Source of the DNA: Saccharopolyspora shandongensis
GTDB taxonomy: Bacteria; Actinomycetota; Actinomycetes; Mycobacteriales; Pseudonocardiaceae
DNA: 64,000 bases
NCBI RefSeq assembly: GCF_900106995.1
Contig: NZ_FNOK01000038.1
Location: forward strand, 31,105-95,104
Direction of reading: 5' to 3'
The notes below the pieces were generated by a model that was not told the origin of the DNA, did no database searches, and saw nothing but the letters and a program-made list of their open reading frames with translations. The position numbers and the translations under genes are program-made. Below are positions 23,506 through 32,077 of the stretch, one piece after another; positions within the stretch are counted from its first letter, which is position 1, and every line of letters starts with the position of its first letter.

Positions 23506-25530
23506 TCAGTTGATCGCGCCCTCTCGCCCGCGGTTCACACGCGATAGCCGGCGTTGACACTTTCGCGTCGTCTTCAAAAGACTTCGGATCTGCGAACGCT
23601 TCGTCGGGTGGTAGAGGCCGAGCACGGAAACGGCACGACGGCGACGCCGCCACCGCAGGTCAGGAATGGCGAGTTCGATCAGGCGGACCAGTTCCGCCGC
23701 CTTGTCCTGGTCCCACTGGGACTGGATTGCCAGCGCAGACAGGCGCTCAATGGCTATCCCCCCGAAGTCAGGATCCTCGAGCACAAGCCGCATGAGCACA
23801 CGCACGTGGTAGTCGAATGTCTCGTATACCTCGGCAGCGTCGAACCACTCGACGCGGTCCAGCCCGGTCAACCACAACCCCAGACTCAGAGCTACGGCGC
23901 GCAACCCCTTGCGGCGATACTTCGGCTCCGACCACGACAGGACGCGATCCATCACGAGCTCCTGGATGTCGGGATTCTGCAGCATGCCCAACACACCCGC
24001 GACCACCGCGTTCTGCGGCGCTTGGTAAGTAGACTGCCCGATCTTCGCGAGCCGGGTCAGTGCTCCGCGTATGTCCCGCTGCCCGAAAGATGATGTGTAC
24101 ACAACTGCCGCAGTCCACTGCTGGTACGCACCGCCGTACTCGGTCCAGTCCTCCAATGTCTCTTCTACGAGCGGTTGCAGGTTGTGGTCGTCCGCCAAAG
24201 TAGTGAGGGTTGCCGCTGCCAGGAGCCGATCAGCGTATCTTCTCTTCGCCGCAAGCTCATTCACGAAGCGCAGCGGCTCGTGCGCAGGAACCTTCGCGGT
24301 AATCGTGCACAGCGCACGGCGTGCGGCGTCGCCTGGGACGCAGACCAACCACTTGTGCAGAATCGGGTGGATGGAAGGGTACTCGCGCCACACATGGCAG
24401 AGCAGCGCAACGGCCCAGCCTTCACGTTTGAAGCGCACTGTTTCTTCTCGCAGGCCGGTGTGCCGAGGATGTTGACGCTCTACCGTCTCGGTCTGGATGT
24501 CGTCCAGCAACTGCTGCTTCGGCTTCTCGAATACCCGACGAGGGCGCAACTTCTTGTCCTCGGGAAGCTGAGCCTTGCGGATCCCCTCGTCCAGCAGGGT
24601 GGCGTGCGCCACGACCCTGTCGTAGGGCTCGTTCTCCAACACCGCGACCGCCAAGGACATCGCGTACTCCCGCACTGACGAGACCTGCCAAGCTTCGAAC
24701 CAGCGAGCTACCGCATTCCCGATATCCTCGCGCAAGCCTGCCAACGCCTCGTCAACCGACGCCTCACCGTGAAAGGCACGCAGCGCCCACTCAGCGGCTC
24801 GTACTGCCTTCTCCGGAGGATCCCCTTTCTCCAACGCATTGCGAAGGTCTGATTTGAGCACCACCGCCGGCCCTTCAGCCCCATATCGGCAACGCCACCT
24901 GAGAGCGCAAAGAGCCACCTCGACGAGGTCCGGAGCCGCTAGCTCCACCGTCTTGCTCGATGCCGTGGAGCAGGACTGCGAGCGATGATCAAGCACGATA
25001 ACCAGCCGGCAACCCTCGTCTTTGAACAAGCTTGCACATTGCTCGAATTCCCAGTCCAAGAAAGGCTTGCCGCCATCGTCGCCAACCGACCAGATGTAGC
25101 CAAGACCCGCTTCCAGATCACTCGCACGCACCGACTGGAGTTTCCGCTGCCGGTTCATCTCAACGATGGCGCTCGCACCGCAATCGTCGAGCAGCCTCCG
25201 AGCGGTGAACGACCTTCCGGTGCCGGGCCCGCACAGCACCACCACGTTGTGCTCCCACAGAATGCGTTTGGCGGTGGCGAAACCCCCGGGCTCGACAAAC
25301 TGCTTCCGCGCCTGTTCGACCTCGTCATCAGTCGCACGGCGGACGAGCAGCTCCGGCTCCTTGGGAGAGCTGAAGCTGTTCATCGTGACATCGCCATTGA
25401 GGATCCCCGTTTGGACGCCGTTCTGGTCGCGATATGCCGTGTTCTGCGTGGACCCCTGCTTGAAATTCGGGACGTAGCGGACGCCGCCGAGTTCTTCCTC
25501 AGTCGTTTCGTTGTTGGATTCCTCGCTCAT
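23506..25530 (-). CDS. STAND/NLR-like ATPase with N-terminal amyloid-type motif
   Basis: A 674-residue protein. Residues 30-50 hold a short motif (NTAYRDQNGVQTGILNGD then VTM) matching one at the C-terminus of the neighbouring cyclase-like protein. The NTPase domain has a P-loop GPGTGRS at 101-107, with Arg in place of the Walker A Lys, and a Walker-B-like LVIVLD ending at Asp181. The remaining 400 or so residues are alpha-helical without obvious TPR or WD repeats, and there is no membrane segment. The ATG at 25530 overlaps the upstream stop by ATGA. It is likely a sensor/switch ATPase that polymerises and signals through its N-terminal motif; the trigger is unknown. Confidence 0.65.
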   Translation of the reverse strand: MSEESNNETTEEELGGVRYVPNFKQGSTQNTAYRDQNGVQTGILNGDVTMNSFSSPKEPELLVRRATDDEVEQARKQFVEPGGFATAKRILWEHNVVVLCGPGTGRSFTARRLLDDCGASAIVEMNRQRKLQSVRASDLEAGLGYIWSVGDDGGKPFLDWEFEQCASLFKDEGCRLVIVLDHRSQSCSTASSKTVELAAPDLVEVALCALRWRCRYGAEGPAVVLKSDLRNALEKGDPPEKAVRAAEWALRAFHGEASVDEALAGLREDIGNAVARWFEAWQVSSVREYAMSLAVAVLENEPYDRVVAHATLLDEGIRKAQLPEDKKLRPRRVFEKPKQQLLDDIQTETVERQHPRHTGLREETVRFKREGWAVALLCHVWREYPSIHPILHKWLVCVPGDAARRALCTITAKVPAHEPLRFVNELAAKRRYADRLLAAATLTTLADDHNLQPLVEETLEDWTEYGGAYQQWTAAVVYTSSFGQRDIRGALTRLAKIGQSTYQAPQNAVVAGVLGMLQNPDIQELVMDRVLSWSEPKYRRKGLRAVALSLGLWLTGLDRVEWFDAAEVYETFDYHVRVLMRLVLEDPDFGGIAIERLSALAIQSQWDQDKAAELVRLIELAIPDLRWRRRRRAVSVLGLYHPTKRSQIRSLLKTTRKCQRRLSRVNRGREGAIN

Positions 25531-26261
25531 CGCGGCACTGCTCCGAACGTCACCCCACCGTTGACGGTATGGGCTTGGACCCCCTGATTGGTCCCGTACG
25601 ACGTGTTGGACACCTGGACACTGGGCCGCTGCGCACCCTCTTCGCTGCGCGGTGAGACGAACGAGTCCAAGCTTCGCGGATCGAAACCCGGGACCCTGAC
25701 CCAAGCCGTGTCGCTGTGCTCCTTGTTGCGGAGGGGTAGTGCCGCGAAGTCACTGCGTCGAACCAGATCGGTGTGGTCACCACCGAAGGCAGCACCCAGC
25801 ACCTTTTCAGAAACGATGAGCGCGGAGCTCGCAACGTCGCCAGGCCTCTCCTCTCGACATCGGCCGAACAGAGCCTTGAACTCCTTCGCCTCCAGCATCC
25901 TGCTGAGTGCGATCTTGGCGGCGTAGAAGCCAGGCCTTCCGCCCACTGGTCCGATTTCGATCGCGATGCGGAGACAGATCTCGGGCTTCTGCCATCGATT
26001 CCGGACTGCGGCGAGTGCATCGAGATGCTGGGAGCAGTCCAGCAAACGTCCAAGATATCTGCTGGGGAGCGCGAGCAGTGCCCCGTCTCCGGTTGACTCC
26101 CAGTCCACCACCTCGTGACGGGGGATGCTGCTTGTTGCCAGCGCCTCGCACAGCAACTCGTCGACGCACTCGGCTACGGCGTTCAGATGATATCCAGGAT
26201 TGCTCGCCGAGCCGACGACGTCGACGCCGAGCAGCGCGCGATGCTCCGGAATCAGGTTCAC
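25527..26261 (-). CDS. Class III nucleotide-cyclase-like protein with C-terminal amyloid-type motif
   Basis: A 244-residue protein. The cyclase homology fold is indicated by HRALLGVDVVGS (first metal Asp), WESTGDGALLALP (second metal Asp), LRIAIEIGPVGG and a helix with SRMLEA where cyclases have AARL. The transition-state Arg may be kept but the usual Asn is not obvious, so activity and base preference are uncertain. Residues 219-239 form a motif matching residues 30-50 of the STAND protein. GTG at 26261 is favoured by GGAGGT five bases before it; ATG at 26288 or 26273 are alternatives. It lies between the Crp-like and STAND genes, so it may be the effector that makes a cyclic nucleotide. Confidence 0.6.
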   Translation of the reverse strand: MNLIPEHRALLGVDVVGSASNPGYHLNAVAECVDELLCEALATSSIPRHEVVDWESTGDGALLALPSRYLGRLLDCSQHLDALAAVRNRWQKPEICLRIAIEIGPVGGRPGFYAAKIALSRMLEAKEFKALFGRCREERPGDVASSALIVSEKVLGAAFGGDHTDLVRRSDFAALPLRNKEHSDTAWVRVPGFDPRSLDSFVSPRSEEGAQRPSVQVSNTSYGTNQGVQAHTVNGGVTFGAVPR

Positions 26262-26343
26262 GGGTACCTCCATACGGGCGCTTGCCATTGGGCAATCAGT
26301 GTGAAGCGGGGCTGACGACCGTTCTCCCGGTTTTCAGGGATAT

Positions 26344-27009
26344 CTACTGATCCGTCTGGGACTCGGTGAGGACAGCAAGCGATTCCATCGCTTGCGGATC
26401 GAGCACCTGGTACCAAAGCCGCCCCGTCCGGAGCAGCCCGGATGCGCGGAAACGCGCAAGGACGGCATCCACCGTCTTATCCGAGGCACATACGGCCTGG
26501 GCTATGTCCAGCTGGCTCACACCGCGCATCAGCAGCCCTGACTCGGTCGGCCGACCGAAGGCACGCGCCCAGCTGAGAAGCGTCGTCGCGACTCTCGTGC
26601 GGACATCACGGGTTTGGGAGAGTTGCCGGGCATCGGCATTTCGTTGCCGCTGCCACCAGGATTCGTCGAGCAGCGCCCTGACATCGTCGTCCCGCTGTTG
26701 CATCAGCCGGAACACGTCACCGGGAACGCGCACGACGATCCCTGATGTCAATGCGACGATATGCGCACTCCGCGGACGGTGGCCAACCACTCCGATCTCC
26801 CCGAGCAGGTCACCTGCCCCAAAGAGGCCGACCACGGGCTCGGCGCCGTCCCGGTCCGGGAGAACGGCCTTGACCAGGCCCTCCTCGACCAGCAGCACCT
26901 CGACGCTGGCCGACCCTGCGACGATCAACCGGTCACCACGGCGGAAGGAAGCCGACCGGCCAGCCGAACGCAGCGCTAGCCGCCCTCTCTCTCGACTATC
27001 ATCCTGCAC
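26344..27009 (-). CDS. Crp/Fnr-family cyclic-nucleotide-responsive regulator
   Basis: A 221-residue Crp-type regulator. The N-terminal cyclic-nucleotide-binding domain has the phosphate-binding cassette GEIG...RSA (Gly70-Glu71, Arg80-Ser81), the positions that bind cAMP in E. coli CRP. The C-terminal winged helix has SQLDIAQAVCASDKTVDAVLARF as its helix-turn-helix. It starts with GTG at 27009 and is the first gene of the minus-strand trio, 82 bases before the cyclase-like GTG. An intact ligand pocket beside a cyclase-like gene suggests it reads the nucleotide produced by its neighbour, perhaps for autoregulation. Confidence 0.82.
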   Translation of the reverse strand: MQDDSRERGRLALRSAGRSASFRRGDRLIVAGSASVEVLLVEEGLVKAVLPDRDGAEPVVGLFGAGDLLGEIGVVGHRPRSAHIVALTSGIVVRVPGDVFRLMQQRDDDVRALLDESWWQRQRNADARQLSQTRDVRTRVATTLLSWARAFGRPTESGLLMRGVSQLDIAQAVCASDKTVDAVLARFRASGLLRTGRLWYQVLDPQAMESLAVLTESQTDQ

Positions 27010-27212
27010 GGTCGATCATCGTCCCCCCAGCCAAGGCAACTCAGGCTTGATCCACGCTCGTTCACTCGTTGAGAGCAGAGGCACTTGCGCGCGATCTTCG
27101 GTGTGGCTGGTGTCCGTCGCCGGGGACGACGGCGGCTGCAGGGCGGCCGCCGACGAGGTCATGCCGGTCGTCTCGCCCGGCATCCGCGCAGTGAACGCCA
27201 GTAAGTCGTCCG

Positions 27213-27341
27213 ATGCCCCAGCCCTACTGCCGCCACAGCGTGGTCCTGCAAGTAAGCCAGGCCATCGAAACCGCGGTGGCCCACGGCGGTGCGGACCACG
27301 CGGTGCACCGGCTGACGCAGTCACAGGAGAGATCGTCATGA
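27213..27341 (+). CDS. Possible 42-aa leader ORF overlapping the YCII gene
   Basis: An ATG at 27213 opens 42 codons (SVVLQVSQAIETAVAHGG in the middle) whose TGA overlaps the next ATG as ATGA. The tight overlap and plausible helix suggest translation, but it may be the tail of a lost gene. The rest of 27010-27337 shows nothing else. Confidence 0.25.
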   Translation: MPQPYCRHSVVLQVSQAIETAVAHGGADHAVHRLTQSQERSS

Positions 27342-27670
27342 AGTTCGCCCTGCTCTACCAGTACGACCCCACCAAGACTGGCCCGACCGACGGTGAGATC
27401 GACGACTGGCTGGCGCTCGACAAGCAGATCCGCGACGCCGGCATCTTCGTGTACGAGGCCGGCTTTCATCCCGCCGAGGCCGCCCGCATGGTGACCGTCC
27501 GGGACGACGCCGCGGCCACGACCGACGGCATCGAGCACCGCACGGGCGAATACCTGGCCGGCCTGTACGTCATCGAGGTTGCCGACCTCGACGCGGCGAC
27601 GAAGTGGGCCGAGCAGATCCCCACCGGCCGCTACGGCAGCGTCGAGGTGCGCCAGGTCGTCGAGTACTGA
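27338..27670 (+). CDS. YCII-related (DGPF-type) domain protein
   Basis: A 110-residue dimeric alpha-beta-barrel-fold protein: MKFALLYQYDPTKTGPTDGE at the start, GIEHRTGEYLAGLYVIEV in the middle and GSVEVRQVVEY at the end. YCII proteins often partner with ECF sigma factors, but none is adjacent here. The ATG at 27338 has AGGAGA upstream. Catalytic function is unknown for most of this family. A second, broken YCII fragment lies at 49225-49345. Confidence 0.8.
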   Translation: MKFALLYQYDPTKTGPTDGEIDDWLALDKQIRDAGIFVYEAGFHPAEAARMVTVRDDAAATTDGIEHRTGEYLAGLYVIEVADLDAATKWAEQIPTGRYGSVEVRQVVEY

Positions 27671-27763
27671 GGCCGGGAAAGCGCGGAGGGGTGGCAGGTC
27701 CGGCGGACCTGCCACCCCTCTTTTCGTCCACAAGGGACAGTTCGGCTACGGGCACAGCCCGAT

Positions 27764-29401
27764 TCAGGCCGTGGCCGGTTCCCGGATCGTGCTCAGCTCC
27801 TCGTCGAGCAGGACCCATCGGGTGATGCCGATCGATTCGAGGAACGGCATGTCGTGGCTGGCCACGATCAACGCCCCTTCGTACGACCTCAGGGCCGCGA
27901 CCAGCTGACGGGCGCTGGCCATGTCGAGGTTGTTCGTCGGCTCGTCCAGCATGAGCAGCTGCGGCGCCGGCTCGGCGAGCATGAGCGCGGCGAGGGCCGC
28001 GCGGAAGCGCTCGCCTCCGGACAGCGTCGCCGCCTGCTGGTCGGCCCGCGCCCCCTTGAAGAGGAAGCGGGCCAGGCGGGCCCGGATCTCGTTGTTGGTC
28101 GAACCCGGCGCGAACCGCGCCACGTTCTCGGCGACGCTCCTCTCCTCCGCCAGGACGTCGAGCCGCTGGGGCAGGAAGCGCAGCGGTACGTGCACAATGG
28201 CCTCCCCCTCCAGCGGTTCCAGTTCCCCGGCGATCGTGCGCAGCAACGTCATCTTGCCCGAGCCGTTCCGGCCCAGCAACGCGACCCGTTCGGGCCCGCG
28301 CAGGTCGAACTCGCCCCGCACCTGCGCCCCGTAACGCAGGCGCAGGTCGCGCAGGGTCAGGACGGTCCGGCCGAGCGGCACCGCGGTGTGCGGCAGATCG
28401 ACCCGGATCTCGTCGTCGTCGCGCACCGCCTCCGCCGCCTCGCCGAGCCGCTCCTTCGCCTCGGCGAGCTTCTCCTCGTGCATGATGCGGTGCTTGCCTG
28501 CGGAGACCTGGGCCTGCCGCTTGCGCTCGCTCATCACCACCTTGGGTTCGCGCTTGGTGTCCCACATCTTCTGGCCGTACCGCTTCCGGCGGGCCAGCTT
28601 GATGTGCGCATCGGCGAGTTCACGCTTCTGCCTCCGCAGATCGGTCTCGGCGACGCGGACCATCCGCTGCGCCGCCTCCTGCTCGACGGCGAGCGCCTCC
28701 TCGTAGGCGGCGAGGTTGCCGCCGTACCAGCCGATCTCGCCGTCCCGGAGGTCTGCGATCTGGTCCACCCGCTGCAGCAGTTCGCGGTCGTGGCTGACCA
28801 CGACCAGCACGCCCGACCAGTTCTCGACCGCCTCGTACAGCCGTCGCCTGGCGTGCAGGTCCAGGTTGTTGGTCGGCTCGTCGAGCAGCAGGACGTCCGG
28901 CCGCGTCAGCAGCAGCGCGGCCAGCCGGAGCAGCACCGACTCGCCGCCGGAGACCTCGCCGATGGTGCGGTCGAGACCGATGTGGCCCAGACCGAGAGCG
29001 GCGAGCATCGCCGTGGCGCGCTCCTCGACATCCCAGTCGTCGCCGATCGTGGTGAAGTGCTCCTCGCGCACGTCACCGGTGGCGATGGCGTTCAGCGCGG
29101 CGCGGATCCCGGCTATGCCCAGGGCCTCGTCGACGCGCATCCTGGTGTCCAGGGCGACGTTCTGGGGCAGGTAGCCGACATCGCCGGACACGCGGACCGC
29201 GCCGCCGGTCGGCGCGAGCTCGCCCGCCACCAGCTTCAGCAGAGTGGACTTGCCCGACCCGTTGAGCCCGATGAGGCCGGTGCGGCCGGGCCCGAACGCC
29301 GCCTGCAGTCCGTCGAAGACCCGGCTGCCGTCCGGCCAGGCGTAGCCGAGCTCGGTGCAGGTGATGGCGGCGGTGCCGGGCAGGTGCGTGGAAGTAGACA
29401 T
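27764..29401 (-). CDS. ABC-F family ATPase
   Basis: A 545-residue protein with two ABC domains and no membrane segments. Walker A motifs are GLNGSGKST and GRNGSGKMT, the signatures are EVSGGESV and LSGGERFR, and both Walker B motifs continue DEPTNNLD. A charged linker (AETDLRRQKREL to GKHRIMHEEK) lies between the domains, as expected for ABC-F translation factors or ribosome-protection proteins. Start ATG 29401 is chosen. ABC-F genes in antibiotic producers often give macrolide, lincosamide or streptogramin resistance. Specific target is unknown. Confidence 0.87.
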   Translation of the reverse strand: MSTSTHLPGTAAITCTELGYAWPDGSRVFDGLQAAFGPGRTGLIGLNGSGKSTLLKLVAGELAPTGGAVRVSGDVGYLPQNVALDTRMRVDEALGIAGIRAALNAIATGDVREEHFTTIGDDWDVEERATAMLAALGLGHIGLDRTIGEVSGGESVLLRLAALLLTRPDVLLLDEPTNNLDLHARRRLYEAVENWSGVLVVVSHDRELLQRVDQIADLRDGEIGWYGGNLAAYEEALAVEQEAAQRMVRVAETDLRRQKRELADAHIKLARRKRYGQKMWDTKREPKVVMSERKRQAQVSAGKHRIMHEEKLAEAKERLGEAAEAVRDDDEIRVDLPHTAVPLGRTVLTLRDLRLRYGAQVRGEFDLRGPERVALLGRNGSGKMTLLRTIAGELEPLEGEAIVHVPLRFLPQRLDVLAEERSVAENVARFAPGSTNNEIRARLARFLFKGARADQQAATLSGGERFRAALAALMLAEPAPQLLMLDEPTNNLDMASARQLVAALRSYEGALIVASHDMPFLESIGITRWVLLDEELSTIREPATA

Positions 29402-29531
29402 GAGGGCCTCGCAGTTGCTCGAAGTAGCGATGTGGGTGCAACGCGTTCGAGACGCCGCGAGCGACAGCAGGCGAAGCGGGAAACGCCGACTCACAGCCCG
29501 TTGTCTGGGCGGAGGCGGAGGAACGGCTCAC
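29402..29531 (-). promoter_or_regulatory. Possible leader-ORF region of the ABC-F gene
   Basis: Upstream of the ATG the same frame stays open back to a GTG at 29494, and another short frame opens at a GTG at 29531. ABC-F resistance genes are often controlled by translated leaders, so this could be an attenuator. No stem-loop pair was verified by folding, so it is a suggestion only. Confidence 0.25.
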
Positions 29532-29766
29532 ATCGCAGAGGTCGCGACCGGGTCAGCGCTTCGGAACGAGCGTGACGCGCGGCGTCTCAGGACCTCAGAT
29601 GAGCAACGTCCCTCTCCAATCGACGGCAGCAGAAGCCCGACCACTCTACGGTCCGCTTTGGAAGAAAGTCAACGGAATAAACGAGTCCTTCCGTCGTCAA
29701 CGGTAGAAGATCGTCGACGGATCACCCGAGTACCAGGTGGCGTCGACCTCGATCCGGCTCAGTGGC

Positions 29767-29814
29767 GCCTGACACCGAGGGCGATTTCGCGCGAAATCGC
29801 CCTCGGCGTCAGGC
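29767..29814. repeat. Repeat family R2, copy c: 48-base hairpin
   Basis: A perfect 32-base palindrome centred on TTTCGCGCGAAA (29775-29806) is flanked by GCCTGAC / GTCAGGC arms. It lies between the LysR 3' end and the ABC-F upstream region and could terminate LysR transcription. The following 40 bases (GTCAGGCACCGGG, then CTTCGGGATGAGC) match copy a at 34881-34911. No gene is present in 29532-29863. Confidence 0.65.
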
Positions 29815-29863
29815 ACCGGGTGGCTTCGGGATGAGCCGGGGTGGAGCCATTTTGGAACGACTC

Positions 29864-30850
29864 CTAGTCGGCTGGGTTCATCGCGCGGTGTACGTCGTCG
29901 TAGGCGGCGTCGGCCGCGTCGATCAGGCTCGCTCCTTCGGCTTGGAGGTCTTCGATGGCGGCGTACCAGGTGTCGAGGGTGGCCTTGCACTGGCTGACCA
30001 CCTCCTCCGCCGCCGGGCTCAGCGCGCCGCGCCGGTGGACCACACCGAAGGGCACCGACACCAGCGGGTCGGTTTCGATCACGACCGCGCCGAGCCGCCG
30101 CGCCTGAACTGCCATCCGCAGCGGGAGGAAGGCGTGCACACCTCCGCCGAGGACGAGCGTGAGCTGCGCGTGGCGATTGGGCATGCTCGCGATCAGCCGC
30201 GGCTCCACCCCCACATCCCGCAGCGCCGTCGCGACCCGGTCGTTCTCGCGCTGCGCGAGCGCGCAGATCGTCAGCGGCAGGTCACCGAGGGCGTCGAGCG
30301 GCAGCCGCCCGGTCGGCGGCGCCGGCGAACCCGGCGGCATCACCAGCAGCAACCGCTGCACCCCGAGCTGGACGAAGTCCAGGCTTTCGGTGGGGACGGG
30401 CCGGGTGGTGAACCCGAGCTCGTACCGGCCGGCGACGACCTCGCCGCACAGCGCCCGGACGCCGGCGGCCTCGGCGATGTCCAGCCGCACGTCCGGATGC
30501 CGGGCCCGGAACGACGTGATCCAGGAGGCGACCGCGTCGCTGGACATCTCCGGCATCGTGCCGATGGAGACCGAGCCCGCCTTGAGATCCCGGGCACGGC
30601 TCATGGCGTCCCGGGCGGCCACGACGCCGTCGAGGATCGCCCGCGCCTTCGGGACCAGCAGCGTTCCCGCCGGGGTCAGGACGAGGCTGCGCCGCGCCAC
30701 GCGCTGGAACAGCTCCACGCCGAGCTCGCGTTCGAGCGCCTGGATCGCCTGGGAGAGCGCCGGCTGGGAGACGTAGAGGCGCTGCGCGGCCCGGTTCAGC
30801 CCCTCGTGCTCGACCACGGCCAGGAAGTACTCGATCTGGCGCAGCTCCAT
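29864..30850 (-). CDS. LysR-family transcriptional regulator
   Basis: A 328-residue LysR regulator. The N-terminal HTH reads MELRQIEYFLAVVEHEGLNR and AAQRLYVSQPALSQAIQALE, followed by the two-lobed effector domain. The ATG at 30850 has GGAGGAGGG upstream. It lies 48 bases after the acyl-CoA dehydrogenase on the same strand, so it is probably the last gene of that operon rather than divergent as is usual for LysR. It may regulate the transport and CoA-activation genes upstream. Effector unknown. Confidence 0.87.
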   Translation of the reverse strand: MELRQIEYFLAVVEHEGLNRAAQRLYVSQPALSQAIQALERELGVELFQRVARRSLVLTPAGTLLVPKARAILDGVVAARDAMSRARDLKAGSVSIGTMPEMSSDAVASWITSFRARHPDVRLDIAEAAGVRALCGEVVAGRYELGFTTRPVPTESLDFVQLGVQRLLLVMPPGSPAPPTGRLPLDALGDLPLTICALAQRENDRVATALRDVGVEPRLIASMPNRHAQLTLVLGGGVHAFLPLRMAVQARRLGAVVIETDPLVSVPFGVVHRRGALSPAAEEVVSQCKATLDTWYAAIEDLQAEGASLIDAADAAYDDVHRAMNPAD

Positions 30851-30898
30851 CGTCCCTCCTCCGATCGTCCGGGGCCGACGCGCTCCCGCGGACGAGCC

Positions 30899-32077
30899 CT
30901 AACGTACGCGGTAGCTGTCCGGCAGCACCCCGTCCGCCGCGACCGACCGGACCATCGCGCGGCCCAAGTTCCGCTCGTGGATCGCGGACGCGCCCTCGTA
31001 GATGCGCAAGGTGCGGACGTCGCGCCACATCCGGGGCACCGGGTGCGGCCCGACGATGCCCTCCCCGCCGAGCAGCTGCACGCACCGGTCGGCGACCCTG
31101 CCGACCATCTCCGAGCAGTACAGCTTCGCCGCCGAAATCCGCTGTCGGGGAACGGTTCCGGCGTCGAACGCGCGGGCAGCGTCCAGGGCCAGGGCCCGTC
31201 CGGCCTCCAGCTCGGAGTAGCACCGGCCCAGTTCGGCCCGCACGACGCCGAGATCGGCGAGCGGGGCGCCGAACTGGTGGCGCTCGCTGACGTGGCGGGT
31301 GGTCTCCTCCAGCATCCTGGTCGCCTGGCCGACGCAGGTCGCGGCGACGTGGAGCCGGGCGTGGTTGATCCCGCGCATCGCGGCCGCGAGCCCGGTGCCG
31401 GGCACGCCGCCGAGCAGCCGGTTCTCGGCGACGACCACCGACTTCAGGTCGATCTCGGCGACGGGGCCCTCGGCGTGGCCGTTCATGAGGTCCGGGATCC
31501 GGGTCGACACGCCGGGCGCGGTCCGGTCCACGATGAACGCGGACACCTCGGCGCCGTCGGTGCGCGCGAAGACGAGCAGCGCATCCGCCCAGTGCGCGTT
31601 GGTGATGTAGCGCTTCGTCCCGTCCAGAACCCACCCGTCGCCGGTGCGCCGGGCGGTGGTCTGGACGTTGGTGGCGTCGGAGCCCGCCTCCGGCTCGGTC
31701 AGCGCGAACGACGTGACCCGCCGGCCGGCCGCCATTTCCGGCAGCATCTCGCGGCGCTGCTCTTCCGTGCCGTGGTCGAGGATCGCCTGCGAGCAGAGCC
31801 CGATCACGGTCGAGAAGCGGGACCGGTACACGCACGACGCCCTGGTGAACTCGAACGTCAGCAGCACCTGCTGCTCCATGGTCCAGCCGAGGCCGCCGTA
31901 GGCGGGCGGGATCGAGATGCCGAACAGCCCGAGCTCGGCCATGCGCCGCACGATCGCATCCGGAACCTGCCCCGCCGCGACCATTTCGGCCTCGGCGGGG
32001 ATCAGCTCGTCGTCGGTGAACGCGGCGATCGTGCGCAGGTACGCGTCGAAGTCGGGCTTGCCGGCGGCGCGGGTCAT
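30899..32077 (-). CDS. Acyl-CoA dehydrogenase
   Basis: A 392-residue FAD-dependent acyl-CoA dehydrogenase: ALTEPEAGSDATNVQT (FAD and substrate loop), DGTKRYITNA, RHQFGAPLADL, and the C-terminal IYEGASAIHERNLGRAMV. A Glu (YEG) near residue 366 is in the usual catalytic-base position. It oxidises an acyl-CoA to the enoyl-CoA. The ATG at 32077 overlaps the stop of the CoA-transferase gene, so the two act in sequence: CoA is loaded, then the thioester is dehydrogenated. Substrate is unknown; LysR and MFS genes complete the unit. Confidence 0.88.
   Translation of the reverse strand: MTRAAGKPDFDAYLRTIAAFTDDELIPAEAEMVAAGQVPDAIVRRMAELGLFGISIPPAYGGLGWTMEQQVLLTFEFTRASCVYRSRFSTVIGLCSQAILDHGTEEQRREMLPEMAAGRRVTSFALTEPEAGSDATNVQTTARRTGDGWVLDGTKRYITNAHWADALLVFARTDGAEVSAFIVDRTAPGVSTRIPDLMNGHAEGPVAEIDLKSVVVAENRLLGGVPGTGLAAAMRGINHARLHVAATCVGQATRMLEETTRHVSERHQFGAPLADLGVVRAELGRCYSELEAGRALALDAARAFDAGTVPRQRISAAKLYCSEMVGRVADRCVQLLGGEGIVGPHPVPRMWRDVRTLRIYEGASAIHERNLGRAMVRSVAADGVLPDSYRVR

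Noticed and set aside
29073..29531. 152-codon frame overlapping the ABC-F start
   Set aside because: It overlaps the ABC-F coding sequence out of frame beyond the first 40 codons, so only the leader part could matter.
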